NCBI RefSeq assembly: GCF_003576645.1
Contig: NC_044923.1
Coordinates: 12,179,212-12,243,211 of the forward strand
Source: Ipomoea triloba
Lineage: Eukaryota; Streptophyta; Magnoliopsida; Solanales; Convolvulaceae
Direction of reading: 5' to 3'
Length of the DNA: 64,000 bases
Shown here: piece after piece, positions 1-10,879 of the stretch
Layout of the letters: every line of letters starts with the position of its first letter
Position numbering within the stretch: the stretch's first letter is position 1
Translations under genes and position numbers: made by a program
Notes under the pieces: model-generated
What the model was told of the DNA's origin: nothing
The model's input: the letters and a program-made list of their open reading frames with translations, nothing else
Databases searched by the model: none

Positions 1-1524
1 TGCAATGACCTTTTTAAGGTTAAGCTCTTTAACCTCTCGAGCTTTGCACTCCTCTTTGAGTTGGATTATTTCAGCTTCTAAGTTGCTTACTTTGAGAGTT
101 AACTCTGAATTCTCTTTCGAGACATTCTTAAGTATTTCTCTTTCAGCAATTAGCCTGCTATTTTCCTCCAGAACCTTGGCATGAGTGCTATTAGCGATTT
201 TGAGGTTCCTTCTGAGCAATTCCATAGTCTCGAAGGGATCCTCATCGCTTCTAAACGAAGAACATTGAGAAGTAGAGATAGAGTAGCGAGAAGTAGAAGT
301 GGAGGTTACCTCATTGTTGATAGCCATCAAGCATTGATCCTCCTTTTCTGTAGTGTATAAGCAGATGAGCCCCCTCTCATCCTCTGAGCTGCTGCTGCTA
401 TCGCTGGAGCTCGACGTCTCGGACTCCTCGATTGCCTTCTCGAGTTCTTCAGCAACAAGCGCCTTCCTGCGCGGATGTGTCTTTGTTTCTCCCTTGAAGC
501 CACCTTGTGCTGGCTTCTCTCTGGATTCCTCTTTTCTTCTGGAATCCCTGCCTTCTTGACCTTGATACTTGCTTACCATAGGGTAAGGGCATTCGGCCTT
601 GAAGTGTCCAGGTCTTCTACAGTTGTAGCAAAGACCTTGATTTTCTTCCTCCGTCCTTCTGGGTGTAATTCTTTCATTTTTCCTTCTTGAGGAGGAAGGT
701 GAACTTGTGTTGCTCTCTGGTGTTTTCTTCATGTATTTCCTGAACTTTCTCATAAAGAGAGCAAACTGTTCATCAGATAAAATGTTTGTGGGTTTAGGAT
801 CTGACCTTGAAGATGTGGATGGTTGTTCAGCAACCAATGCCACATTTCGTCTGTCTACCACATCCTCATCTCTCGGGAACATCTCGAACTCGAAGGCTTT
901 GAGATCTCTGAATAGTTGATCAGTTGTGGTGTTCTTTAGATCCCTGTGATCTCGCATTGTGATCACCTTCATTTCCCACTCCTTAGTAAGTCCTCGTAAT
1001 ATCTTCAGATTCAGCTCCTTTTGTGGGATCTTCTTTTCGAGGTCGCTGATCTCGATAGATAACTTAGTGAACCGGGATTCCATGCTGTCGATGCTTTCAC
1101 CCGGTTTCATCTTGAAGTCCTCGAACTTTTTCATGGCCACAGTGAGCTTATTCTCCTTTTCCTGTTCGTCACCTTCACCAATTAACAACAAAGTATCCCA
1201 TACCTCTTTCGCCGTTGTGCATTTTCTTACTCTTGGGAAGATGGTCTCGTCTATGGCTCTGAAGAGGATATCCTTGGCAATGTTATCCAAGTTGTTTCTC
1301 TTCCTATCATCACTTGTCCATTCTTCCTTAGGCTTTGGGACATACTTTGGTGTGTCTTTGGTTTGTTCTGCAGCAGTGTTGACCATCACAATCTCGACTG
1401 GTCCGGTTTTGATAACTTCGGCCATCTCATCATGGAGGGCTGATAAGTACGCAAGCATGCGTGTTTTCCAGTCGTCAAACCTGCTAAGATCAAAGTGAAG
1501 ATGTCTCGACAACATGCTGTCCAT
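1..1524 (-). CDS. copia gag polyprotein, N-terminal 508 residues (partial)
   Basis: An open frame of 508 codons starts at the ATG at 1524 (MDSMLSRHLHFDLSRFDDWK) and reaches the window edge without a stop. Residues about 1-210 form a UBN2/copia gag domain. A CCHC zinc knuckle (CYNCRRPGHFKAEC) lies near residues 299-312 and would bind RNA during particle assembly. After it come a basic Lys/Arg stretch, an acidic serine tract (ETSSSSDSSSSSEDE) and a heptad-like region near the edge that looks like a coiled coil. The start is chosen because it is the first ATG after the primer binding site, about 100 bases downstream of the LTR. The frame shows no breaks, unlike the other copia copies here. Protease to RNase H would lie to the left of the window. 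Confidence 0.85.
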   Translation of the reverse strand, partial: MDSMLSRHLHFDLSRFDDWKTRMLAYLSALHDEMAEVIKTGPVEIVMVNTAAEQTKDTPKYVPKPKEEWTSDDRKRNNLDNIAKDILFRAIDETIFPRVRKCTTAKEVWDTLLLIGEGDEQEKENKLTVAMKKFEDFKMKPGESIDSMESRFTKLSIEISDLEKKIPQKELNLKILRGLTKEWEMKVITMRDHRDLKNTTTDQLFRDLKAFEFEMFPRDEDVVDRRNVALVAEQPSTSSRSDPKPTNILSDEQFALFMRKFRKYMKKTPESNTSSPSSSRRKNERITPRRTEEENQGLCYNCRRPGHFKAECPYPMVSKYQGQEGRDSRRKEESREKPAQGGFKGETKTHPRRKALVAEELEKAIEESETSSSSDSSSSSEDERGLICLYTTEKEDQCLMAINNEVTSTSTSRYSISTSQCSSFRSDEDPFETMELLRRNLKIANSTHAKVLEENSRLIAEREILKNVSKENSELTLKVSNLEAEIIQLKEECKAREVKELNLKKVIA

Positions 1525-1620
1525 ATTGAAAAATTATCTCGTGCTTTGAAAAGACTTTAAAAGATTTTCAAAGAAGGATCTCTAGGCAATATAAACAAAG
1601 ATTTATATCGATCAGAGAAC

Positions 1621-1634
1621 TTGCTCTGATACCA
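1621..1634 (-). other. primer binding site (tRNA-Met type)
   Basis: Minus-strand TGGTATCAGAGCAA lies two bases inside the LTR. This matches the classic plant initiator tRNA-Met primer site. Confidence 0.85.
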
Positions 1635-1636
1635 AT

Positions 1637-2937
1637 TGTTGGTCCCAAGGGGATGGGGTACAAGTCTAGAGGGGGGGGGGGNCCCAGGTTACTCCGCCTC
1701 TCCTCAGGTTTTTCTCCCCGCTTCCAGTTACTCCACTTCTCGAGCACTTGAGCTTTGATCACCAAGCCCGCCTCAAGCCTCAGGATCTTCACTAGACAGC
1801 AGCCAGGTTACTCCGCCTCTTCTTGCTTAATCCAAAGCAAGGACCTTTGGTTGTCACAGTTTAATGTAACAAACTCCAATCTGACCAAAAGCTATCGTTG
1901 AAAAGATGTCGATGTAGATCAGCTTTGATCACCTTCTGGATATGTATATGTTTCAGCTTTGTAACTCTCTCAAACACTAAGATGTGTTTTCTCGCTGTAT
2001 TGAATATCAAGAATGATATTCCGAATTTAGCATTTGCACTTGAACGTTTAGATTGGACACTTCGTATGATAGCTTAGAATTCTCGAACCTCTTTAATGCT
2101 TGTGTCTTCACGTCCTTATATATGAGAGTTTGAGGAATAATTCCGTTGGAGGGAAAACTATTCCGTTTGAAATCTGTCTCCCATGCTGATCATGGGACTT
2201 GAGTATTTTCAGCATGTTCCATGGAGTGGTGGTCTTGTAACTTGTGCCTTTTGTCTTGTAGTGAATATTCTTTAATCCACTTTCTAGAGTCCATGCTCCA
2301 CTTACTCTATTTGGCAAAAGTTACTCTTTTTATATTCCCATGATCCTTGATTTAGGGAATAAGACCGACCTTGGGTTGGTGCACTTTCTATCCGTTTGTT
2401 GTGCAATTCTGACGTGGCATCCACTTCCGGTAGATCCCATAACGTTCTGTAGGCACCCCCCTTTTTATTTCCATGATATTCTTCTTCTCCAAACTTAGAT
2501 TAATTTAATCCAAGCTTCCTTTACTGCCGTTCAGCCCTATGGAGAAGTGTCAGTGTATCGAGACTTAGTTTGGTGTCTCGCCTGACTGATGTCTCGAATC
2601 CATGTCTCGAACTGGATTGATGTCTCGAGAGACTCTATCTCTCGAACTTCTGCTTATGTCTCGAGACTTAGTTGATGTCTCGCAGACCCTTATTCCTCCA
2701 GTGTTGTCTCGTGTCTTCTTCTGTTCTGACTATAGACTTACAACACGAAAACATCTAAAATGTTCAATCAAGTTTACCTTAAGCTTAAATATTTTCCGAG
2801 TTGAGCTCAAAGTTACCCGGTTATATTTTCGCTCTTAGTTTACTTGTCGAACTTACATAGAATCCTATCTTTTGAGACTTAGGGGATTCTGATTTACATT
2901 TGGTATCATCAAAACCTATTACATTATGTTCCTAACA
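1637..2937 (-). repeat. 5' LTR of the copia element (1,301 bp)
   Basis: On the plus strand the LTR begins TGTTGGTCCC and ends TTCCTAACA, so it has TG...CA ends. It abuts the primer site on one side and Helitron coding sequence on the other. The single N at 1682 sits at the end of a run of G and marks an assembly join inside the LTR. The motif ATGTCTCGA recurs in degenerate form between 2570 and 2720. Confidence 0.85.
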
Positions 2938-5900
2938 GGTAGTTTTGTATCATATACCTTGCACCTCCTGTAAAGCTTGATGGTAAGATAATTCTCTTCC
3001 CTTGGGTTGAAGGGTCTATATCTCCCCTAAATAATGCATCCGACAACCCTTTGTATTGTTTACAACGCAATGCTTTCTGATTATTTCTTATAAACATAAG
3101 TCTACCAGATTCAACCGTTGTATAAGCATCGACCAAGAATTGTTGAAACAACCTCTTTGAATGCAACAATGTAGAAAATTCACTTCTACTTTCATGTAAC
3201 CTAAAAGCAAAATACTCCCGTGGTGTTAAACGTTGCCTTGATCCAAGTAGTTGACTACGATTAGCTGCAAATTGGATGTCATCCCTATACCCATCCTCTC
3301 CATATGGAAACAAAATAGGATATTGCATAGGTAAGTAAGCAGGGTTGAGTTCACTGATTCTTTTGAGTTTCCCTGTTTTTGACTCCACCAAAATATCGCG
3401 AAAACCCCTGTCTGGATCTAGGTCACCAACTATCAATGCAACCACCTCAAATACTGTAGGTAAATTATAGGTCCTAGCATCCTTGCTCCTCTTCCCTAGC
3501 AGTCTCATTTTTACCTCAGTTCGTGGGTTGTTGTGAATCTCAGACTTAGTGATAAACGCCAAAAGTACCTATTTTTCTATAACCTATTAAGTTGTTTTCT
3601 TGATTAAAATAAGTCTTAAAGAGTGCAATTACGTGTTTTCATGCTATTTTACTAACAAATTGCAAATGAGTCTTGTGTGGAGTGTTTTGAAGAATGCCAC
3701 AGGAATGAAGGCCGAAATCAACCAAAAGGGAGCATAAAACCATTGAAAGGAAGAATCAATCCACATGGGGGCATACAAAGACCAAACCGGAAACAACAAA
3801 AGGAAACGAAATAAAGAACCCACGCCCACGAGCCTCACACGCGTGTGAGCTGGCGTGGAATCATTCCAGAGAGTTCCCACGCCAGTCCACACGCGTGTGG
3901 CAGACGTGGGGCGGCACCAGAAAACCTGCGCGATGTTTTAGTATTTAAGGGGCATTTCAGCTAGGTTTAGGGAGTCTTTTTTTCACATTTTCTATTCTAG
4001 GTTAGGTTTAGATAGAATTAGGGGAAGAGGAGAAGCTCCTTGGAGAAGAGAACTAGATCTCCATAGCCTTGAAGATCTTTTGGGTAACTTCTTTCATTAA
4101 AGATTTATTTTCTCTTTGGCTTCCTCTTACTTTTCCTTTTTCCTTGAAGTTGTTTGCTTTATATATTGCTCTTGTAGATATGTTTTTCTATTTTGATGCT
4201 TTAATGTTATTGAAGCCTATGAGAGGCTAATCCCTAGGATAGGGGCTAGAGTGAATGGATGATTGTTGTTCATGATCTAAATTGATAATGAGTTTGATTT
4301 CTTTAGGGAATGTTGAATCTGTGTGTATGTGTTTGTATGATCTTGTTGGATCGAGGGCCCCGATCTCTCCAAGAGTATAGGATCATCTCTTTGGCGAGAT
4401 ATCGCAAAGAGATGTAGCCCACTACTCACATCTCCCGCTCTCAATCTGAGAAGATGAGATCCGGAGGGAACTTGTAGACAAGGTGTTTGATAAAATTCCC
4501 CAACCGACTGAGGATTGGGAGCTTGAGTGTGACGCCACTCAAGACTATGTTTCGAGCTCCTTCAATCATGACTCAATAGAAATCAATACTCTACTTTACT
4601 CCTCTAACCAATCTCCATGATATCTTAGCCCCATCCGCTTTTATTTCCCTTTGTTTATCTCTTTATTTCACTATCCCTTATCCTCTTAACAAATCCTCTT
4701 TATCAAAATCCCTTTGATCCATCTTAAGAGTTACTTCAAACCAACCAAGATAGCAAAGCCGTATATTTTCCTATTTGTCATCCACGAGAGATACGACACT
4801 CGGGGAGTTTATGACTCTTCGTTTTAACACCCTTCATACCTTCACAATCATCCACTCACCCATACGAACAATCCTTGTCACTTAGCCATTCTAAATGACT
4901 TAACCAGCACATTGTTGTCATCCAGTGCTTTTTTTATGTCGTTTACCACCTCTAGGTGTAAAGAAGTTGTACCGCTTTCATGCCTACATAGAAAAAAAAT
5001 GAATTAAATTCTTTTATTTGATACAATAACAAAATAAGATGATGAAATAAGAATAGGTGTAATAGTATATGTGCATACCTTATTGAATCAACACGATTGT
5101 TAATCTCATTCTCGGTGTCGTGAATGTACAATTGGGCAAATTTTGGTTGACCACCATCCATGGGCAGCAAACTACCTATCAAATGGAAGTTCTGGCCGTT
5201 TATACGGTAGACAGGTGGACCACCACCATTGTGCACTGTCTTGTCTACTTTCCCACTCATTGAAGTGAAACAGAACATATTGTTGTAAGACCTAATATTT
5301 TGCAAGAAGTGGCTTCTCTTCGGACCATCCGTAAAAAATAGATCATATAATTCTTTGGGTGGTTTTGTGGGAGGTGGTAGTTTTGTCTTTCCATGTCCAC
5401 AACACAATGAATATTTAGTAATACCGTTAAGATATGACTTGTTTAACCGTTCCTCGTACCAAAAAAGTGCCCCACAATGTAAGCATGAATCACAAGCATC
5501 ACCAAAGTCGGCATAATCAACTATAATAAAATTAAAAAAGTTTAAGTTTGTAACCCATAAAAAAAACAATTATTTGTAGCTAGCATATATTTAAAAAATG
5601 AGAAAAAACAAATACCAGGTAAAACATCTGGGATGATATCTTCCTGTTCGCTACATTCATTGAAGTCGCTGTGGAGGTTACGGCCATCAGAAGCAGACCG
5701 ATTGTTTGTATTGATTAATCGACTACTTGGTTTTTTGATTAAGTTAGTGATAGATTCACTATAACCTGAACAGAGTAACCACATGTTTAAGGTAACAATT
5801 AAAGTTTCGAATAAAATTTGTATACTATAACTATATTTGACTAACAAAAAAAAAGAGTAAAGATTATTAAATTATATACCAATACCGGCATGTGTTGTAG

Positions 5901-6184
5901 AAGGCCCAACTTGAGCGTCTATATGTGGTTGGTTAATAGCAACATTTTCTAAAAAAATTGAAGACACCCATAATACAAACCATCAGTCAAGCAACCAACT
6001 TTTTAAAAACTATGAAATACAATTTCTAATAATCTATTATATTTTGATAAGTAAGTTTTTTAAAAAAATACATACCATTAGTCAAGACACTATTTGGAGT
6101 ACGGAGACTTGGTTGGAGTACACGTCCTACTCTTTGATGAGTGTGACTACCAGTAAGGGATTCCATTGTTAAATCTGTAGCCAT
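2938..6184 (-). pseudogene. Helitron RepHel gene, N-terminal exons (disrupted)
   Basis: This is the amino end of a plant Helitron replicase-helicase (Helitron_like_N family), which nicks and unwinds DNA in rolling-circle transposition. Likely exons on the minus strand: 6184-6076, 5948-5880, 5765-5616, 5520-5079 and 4983-4881 continuing at 3544-2938, each with GT/AG borders. The 5520-5079 exon carries the CxxC zinc-like pair (CDSCLHCGALFWYEER) and conserved SLLP/PKFAQLYIHDTENE motifs. The last exon reads LVKSFRMAK, is split by a solo LTR at the TSD CTAAG (minus strand), and continues with RTYNLPTVFEVVALIVGD, LQFPYGEDGYR-type residues and GGARYMIQNY, where the copia LTR cuts it. The HUH nuclease and helicase parts are not in the window. 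Gene structure is read by eye; the family call is firm. Confidence 0.8.
3550..4880. mobile_element. Solo LTR (1,331 bp) inside a RepHel exon, TSD CTTAG
   Basis: The insert starts TGATAAACGCC and ends TCCTTGTCA (TG...CA) and is flanked by perfect 5-bp repeats CTTAG at 3545-3549 and 4881-4885. Removing it restores the RepHel reading frame. It has no long open frame. The plus strand shows a short leader-like stretch (3930-4120) typical of a transcribed LTR. The sequence resembles LTRs of Ty3/gypsy non-chromovirus type, but the lineage is not certain. Confidence 0.8.
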
Positions 6185-6221
6185 AAGCTCCGAACAGTTA
6201 AAATAAGAAGTTTCTAACTAT

Positions 6222-6397
6222 GATGAACGTAACCAATCTTGATTGATTCAATTACAGAGTTACAGAGTCCCTATACAAGCACTAACTCAAAACGCTCCTA
6301 CTCTAAAGGGAATTAAGTATTGACTAAACAATAGCCACAAGACTTAAAACTATACAATAAAACTATGTTACAAGATATAAACATAATATTATTAACA
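6222..6397 (-). repeat. 3' LTR of the Ale-like copia
   Basis: 176 bp, minus strand TGTTAATAATATTATG to ACGTTCATC. It is nearly identical to the copy at 10526-10701, which indicates a recent insertion. Confidence 0.88.
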
Positions 6398-6404
6398 TGC
6401 CCCC

Positions 6405-8012
6405 TCAAGCACAAGGTTGATAGGCGACAACATTGAGCTTGGAGCGGAGAGTCTGAAAGCGACGTGCTGGTAGAGGTTTAGTGAAGATATCCGCCAGTTG
6501 ATCTTGAGTGGACACAAAATTAACAACCAAATCTCCTGAAGCAACATGGTCTCGGACGAAGTGATAGTCAATCTCAACATGTTTAGTCCGGGCATGGAAA
6601 ACAAGATTGGCAGCCAGGTAGGTAGCACCGAGATTGTCACACCAAAGCGTAGTTGGATGGCCCGAGTGAAGACGGAGTTCATTGAGCAACGAAACCAACC
6701 ACGTAACCTCAGCAACATCTGCTAAGCCTTTGTACTCAGCTTCAGTAGACGAACGAGCAACTGTGCGCTGCTTCCGTGAGACCCACGATATAAGGTTATC
6801 ACCAATAAAAACTGCATAGCCACTAGTAGACTTTCGGTCAACCGGACACCCGGCCCAATCTGAATCAGAGTACGCATGGATGGTAGTGCGCGAGGACGGG
6901 GTAAGATGGAGACCAAAGTCAAGAGTGCCTTTGACATAACGACAAACCCGCTTAAAGAGACCCCAGTGTTCAGCAGTTGGTGTATGCATAAATTGACACA
7001 GGCGATTGACCGAGAATGCGAGGTCATGCCTCGTGATAGTGAGGTATTGAAGAGCACCCACAATGCGACGATACTGCGTGGGATTGTCAAAGTGTTCCGG
7101 AGTGGATAAACCTGATAGAGATACTGTGGCAGGCGTGGTTAGAGCTTTGCACTCTGACATACCAGCCCGAGCAAGAATGTCAAGCATGTAACGTTTCTGA
7201 GAGAGTAAGTAACCACCCTTATAAGCTAGCATCTCAATGCCCAAGAAGAAACTAGGCGTACCCAGGTCACGGATCTTGAAAGTGGCCGACATCTGACTGA
7301 GTAACGTCTCAATTAAGCCGGCATCATTACCCATCATAAGTATATCGTCGACGTAGACTAGTAAAAATACCCTCGAGTCGCCAGCTGTGTAGTGAAAGAG
7401 GGAAACATCGGTCTTAGAGGAGGCGAAGCCCGTTTTGACCAGGAAGTCATGTAACCGTTTAAACCAGGCACACGGGGCTTGCTTGAGCCCATATAGCGAA
7501 CGCTGAAGGTGACACATGTGTCCCGGATGCAGGGAATCTTCATAACCCGGAGGTTGCTTCATATACACTGTTTCTGGGAGATGACCATTAAGAAAGGCGT
7601 TATGGACATCTAGCTGCCGGAGGGTCCAGGACTTTGACACAGCAAGAGACAACAGAAGCCGAACAGTAGTAGGTTTGACGACCGGACTAAAGGTATCAAA
7701 GAAGTCTTCACCAGCGACTTGATTAAACCCTTTTGCGACGAGACGCGCTTTGTAACGATCAACAGTTCCATCGGCTTTGCACTTGGTACGGAAGACCCAC
7801 TTGCATCCTATAATATTCATGTGTGGAGTGGCTGGCACTAATTTCCACGTATTGTTATGTAACAATGCATTAAACTCCTGATCCATTGCATCCCTCCAGT
7901 GTGGATGTCCAATGGCCTGAGTAGCAGGTAGGATCAGCGGCGGCATGCAAGGCATAAAACTGTTCTCCTGTTCCACTAGTTTTGCGGCGCGTTCGCATTG
8001 CATGACCACCAT
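6405..8012 (-). CDS. Ale-like copia reverse transcriptase and RNase H
   Basis: This open frame of 535 codons (its first approx. 25 codons belong to another frame of the linker) encodes the copia reverse transcriptase, which makes cDNA from element RNA. It begins with HPHWRDAMDQEFNALLHNNTW, has KWVFRTKCKADG, RLVAKGFNQVAGEDFFDTFSP, and the catalytic motif VYVDDILMMGND. RNase H follows, with YSDSDWAGCPVDRKSTSGY, SSTEAEYKGLADVAEV, LWCDNLGATYLA and HIEIDYHFVRD-like residues near the end. This domain pair is intact; the breaks are all upstream. Confidence 0.9.
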   Translation of the reverse strand: MVVMQCERAAKLVEQENSFMPCMPPLILPATQAIGHPHWRDAMDQEFNALLHNNTWKLVPATPHMNIIGCKWVFRTKCKADGTVDRYKARLVAKGFNQVAGEDFFDTFSPVVKPTTVRLLLSLAVSKSWTLRQLDVHNAFLNGHLPETVYMKQPPGYEDSLHPGHMCHLQRSLYGLKQAPCAWFKRLHDFLVKTGFASSKTDVSLFHYTAGDSRVFLLVYVDDILMMGNDAGLIETLLSQMSATFKIRDLGTPSFFLGIEMLAYKGGYLLSQKRYMLDILARAGMSECKALTTPATVSLSGLSTPEHFDNPTQYRRIVGALQYLTITRHDLAFSVNRLCQFMHTPTAEHWGLFKRVCRYVKGTLDFGLHLTPSSRTTIHAYSDSDWAGCPVDRKSTSGYAVFIGDNLISWVSRKQRTVARSSTEAEYKGLADVAEVTWLVSLLNELRLHSGHPTTLWCDNLGATYLAANLVFHARTKHVEIDYHFVRDHVASGDLVVNFVSTQDQLADIFTKPLPARRFQTLRSKLNVVAYQPCA

Positions 8013-9165
8013 CTTGAAGTGGGCGTGTGGTAATGGTAACCTCAGCGGAGGAAGTTAAAACCTGTGTATCTGACTGAGTAGCGGATGATGAAGATTGTTC
8101 GGGGACAGGAACCGATGCTGATGTATCTGCAAAAGGAACAGCACACGGTGGTAACGCATAGGTAGGAGTGAGAACTGGAGCTGTTGCCCAGGGTGTGTCT
8201 GATGACGGAGTCAAAGTGTCGGATTGTATAGACCCCTGTATAGCAAAAGGAAAAATATACTCAGCAAAATGAACATGGCGACAGATAAAGATTTTCCCAG
8301 TGTTAGGATCTAAGCAACGGTATCCCCTATATGAAACTGGGTAACCTAAGAAAACGCACGGAGCTGACCGATACTCAATTTTATGACGATTATAAGGACG
8401 GAGGTATGGGTAGCAACGACACCCGAAGACACGAAGGAAGGTATATGGTGGGTGGGTTTCATACAGTTTGTAGTAGGGACTTTTGAACTGGAGAGCAGCA
8501 GATGGTGAGCAGTTTATTAGGTAAGTAGCAGTTTCGAAGGCATAGTCCCAATATTTTATTGGAGTGGAACTTTCAGCAAGTAGTGATAGACCAGTTTCAA
8601 CTACATGACGGTTGCGGCGCTCTACCCTTCCGTTTTGTTCATGGGTGTAAGCGCAAGATTGCCGATGTACTATTCCAAGAGTTTCAAAAATGGAGTGTAA
8701 GTGACGATACTCTCCGCCTAAGTCGGACTGGATGGCTTTGATAGAACGCGAAAATCGTCGTTCTACCATTACCCGGAATAAATTAAAAATTTTATATATG
8801 TCTGATTTTATCCGTAAGGGATAAAACAAGGTGAACCGAGTACAGTCATCCACAAAGAGTACAAAATAACGATGCCCGGAACTAGAAATAACAGGCGACG
8901 GACCCCAAATGTCCGTATATAGTAAATCTAATACATTTTTGCTACTGCCCGTAACTCTATCTAATGGAAACCAGGATGATTTCCCGAGATGACAAGAAAT
9001 ACAATCATTTAAGAAACTATTTTTATTGGCGGTGACAGGACAATCTTTCAGAACACGACGAAGGACTTGGTCGTGTGGATGACCGAGACGCTGGTGCCAA
9101 ACAGCAGACGAGGCACGGGCAGACAGAAACGCAGAATGATTCCGAGGCAGCAACAAACGGTATAA
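7930..9165 (-). pseudogene. Ale-like copia integrase
   Basis: The integrase inserts the DNA copy into the host genome. Visible parts: the HHCC zinc domain (WHQRLGHPHDQVL to CISCHLGKS), the catalytic core with YTDIWGPSP, FVDDCTRF and IQSDLGGEYRHL (the first two catalytic aspartates), EQNGRVERRNRHVVE (the glutamate region), and the GKKP-like end HPPYTFLRVFGCRCYP. A proline/threonine linker follows. Around 7920-7940 the frame shifts after YALHAAADPTC and the reverse transcriptase frame takes over with ATQAIGHPHWRDAM. Confidence 0.87.
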
Positions 9166-9695
9166 CCCGCCGACGGTGGACCCTTTAAGAAGAATTGCCC
9201 GGGTTGTGTGCAGTTCTTCACAAAAACCAAATCTTTATGAAACTCAAAAAAGACGTTGTTTTCATTAGCGAATCTATGGACAGATAATAAAGGAATAGAT
9301 AACTTAGAAACATGCAGAATATTAGACATTTGAAATTTGTGCAACGCAGAAGGAATAACCGTGCTACCAACACTAGAAATTTCTAAACGTGCGCCATTAC
9401 CAACTTTAAGCACATCATTCCCAGTATACTGATCCGCATGATCCATCCTCTGTGCGTCCGGCGTGGCATGGGTGGAAGCGCCAGTATCCGGATACCATGC
9501 CTTAGCCGATGTCGGTGCCGTAGAATCGCCCGGGAACGTCGCGTGTGCATGAGCGACCGGCCGATCGTCGTAGCGTTTGTAGCACGTCACAGCACTGTGA
9601 CCATTCACCCGACAAATCTGACACCGCGGCACACCATTCCGACCACGGCCGTTACCGCGACCGCGCCCGTTGCGGCCTCCGCGTCCGGAGGAGTT
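9048..9695 (-). pseudogene. Ale-like copia zinc knuckle and aspartic protease
   Basis: After a Gly/Arg linker the frame encodes a CCHC-type knuckle (CQICRVNGHSAVTC) and the protease active site WYPDTGASTHATPD, which processes the polyprotein. The last useful residues are FFLKGPPSAG; near 9160-9175 the frame shifts and the true continuation (LLPRNHSAFLSAR) is in the integrase frame. Confidence 0.82.
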
Positions 9696-10464
9696 CTACC
9701 GACCACCATTGCCGGCTCTGCCGCGACCTGCGTAAAAGGCCGATTGATTCGCATGCGGCGATGGATCGGCTACTGCAAAATCGTCCGCCTGAATAAACTC
9801 TTGCGCCCGCAAGTGATCGGCCAACTGCGTAAGGGTGACTAGAGTGCCCGGAGTGGTGAGAGCTCGCCATCGCTCGGTACTCCGGCCGCAGACCACGGAG
9901 GACATACAGGAGCTGCTCGTCCGGGGAGAGGGGGCGCCCGGCGAGCGAGAGTGCTTCGATGATAACCTGCGCCTGGCCGAGATACTCGGCCAGTGTGAGG
10001 TTGTGTTGTCGCAGGGTCTGGAACTGGCCAAGGAGGCTCAAACACCGCGATCGGGAAGTCGACGCGAACGCGGCGGAGATCGACTCCCATACCTCCCGTG
10101 ACGTCTCCTTGCCAACAGCGAGGTACATGACCTCGGTTGTGAGAGAAGACACGACCAACGACAGAATCGCCTGGTCTTGCTGAACCCAAGGGAGGTAGGC
10201 AGGGTTCGGAACGCACGGCGGTGGCGTCGCAGCGGTGGAGGTGCTCGCGGCGATGGTCGGCAGAGGGCACGGCAACGATCCATCCAAATAGCCGACGAGG
10301 CCCTGACTGCGGAGGAAAGGCAGAATCTGCGTACGCCAATATAGGTAGTTCGTGGAGTTCAGTTTTATGGAGACACAATGGTGGCTCGTGGAGAGATTGA
10401 TCGCCGGCAATGGGGATACAGCGATCGCAGGGGTGATCGCACCGGCGCCGGTAGGGTTGGTCAT
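9696..10464 (-). pseudogene. Ale-like copia gag (frameshifted)
   Basis: Gag starts at the ATG at 10464 (MTNPTGAGAITPAIAVSPLP) and runs through the copia gag core (SIKLNSTNYLYWRTQILPFL, LVVSSLTTEVM, LAEYLGQAQVII). At 9860-9870 the frame shifts inside a CT run: residues EYRAMASS are in the first frame and the continuation LTTPGTLVTLTQLADHLRAQ is in another, as after a 2-base loss. The second frame ends at a TAG at 9696-9698, exactly where the Gly/Arg-rich linker before the zinc knuckle begins. The reading resumes in the same frame after that stop, so the stop is a single-codon lesion or, less likely, a read-through site. Confidence 0.82.
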
Positions 10465-10525
10465 GGCTACGTTATGAAAATCGTGAAAGGAAGCGGAGGG
10501 GTTTCGAACCTAACGTCTGATACTA

Positions 10526-10701
10526 GATGAACGTAACCAATCTTGATTGATTCAATTACAGAGTTACAGAGTCCCTATACAAGCACTAACTCAAAACACT
10601 CCTACTCTAAAGGGAATTAAGTATTGACTAAACAATAGCCACAAGACTTAAAACTATACAATAAAACTATGTTACAAGATATAAACATAATATTATTAAC
10701 A
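10526..10701 (-). repeat. 5' LTR of the Ale-like copia
   Basis: 176 bp, the partner of 6222-6397. Just inside it, on the minus strand, the sequence TAGTATCAGACG (10514-10525) is a divergent match to the usual TGGTATCAGAGC primer site. Confidence 0.88.
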
Positions 10702-10879
10702 ACTATTAACAACATATTTATTAGTTTTCGCCAAGATTTCTCATTAATAATTTAATGAAACAATTCTAACAAATACACTTTGTAACTTTAATTAAAAATC
10801 ATATAAAGTTTAGGGTATACTATAAAAGTTTAGGGTAACAATTAAAGTTTCGAATAAAATTTGTATACTATAACTATAT

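Larger units (their letters stand above)
1..2937 (-). mobile_element. Ty1/copia LTR retrotransposon, 5' part (runs off left edge)
   Basis: Reading on the minus strand, the order is LTR (2937 to 1637), a tRNA-Met-type primer binding site, then a gag frame that is still open at base 1. The LTR outer end is next to GGTAG at 2938-2942, which should be one copy of the 5-bp target duplication; the partner is outside the window. The element lies inside a RepHel exon of the Helitron to its right, just after the codons for the conserved RYMIQNY motif. The long LTR and the acidic, coiled-coil-like gag C-terminus recall SIRE-type copia elements, but the lineage is an inference. Confidence 0.88.
6222..10701 (-). 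mobile_element. Ale/Retrofit-like copia element, complete with two LTRs
   Basis: Two 176-bp LTRs (6222-6397 and 10526-10701) differ at about one base (near 6293, G versus A). The 5-bp target duplication ACTAT is perfect (6217-6221 and 10702-10706). Gag, protease, integrase, reverse transcriptase and RNase H follow in copia order on the minus strand. The very short LTRs and the gag opening (NYLYWRTQILPFLRSQGLVG) fit the Ale/Retrofit lineage. A purine tract (minus TTGAGGGGGCA) touches the 3' LTR. The coding region is broken by three shifts and a stop. The insertion splits one unit of a tandem duplication in the RepHel gene. Confidence 0.9.

Noticed and set aside
353..1498. Plus-strand open frames over the left copia
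   Set aside because: They are shadows of the 508-codon gag frame on the minus strand.
2602..2838. Plus-strand frame with repeated MSRxxL phrases
   Set aside because: It lies in the copia LTR; the repetition comes from ATGTCTCGA minirepeats, not from a protein.
9438..10283. Several long GC-rich frames on both strands
   Set aside because: Overlap with copia gag and zinc knuckle; GC-rich codon use keeps other frames open.
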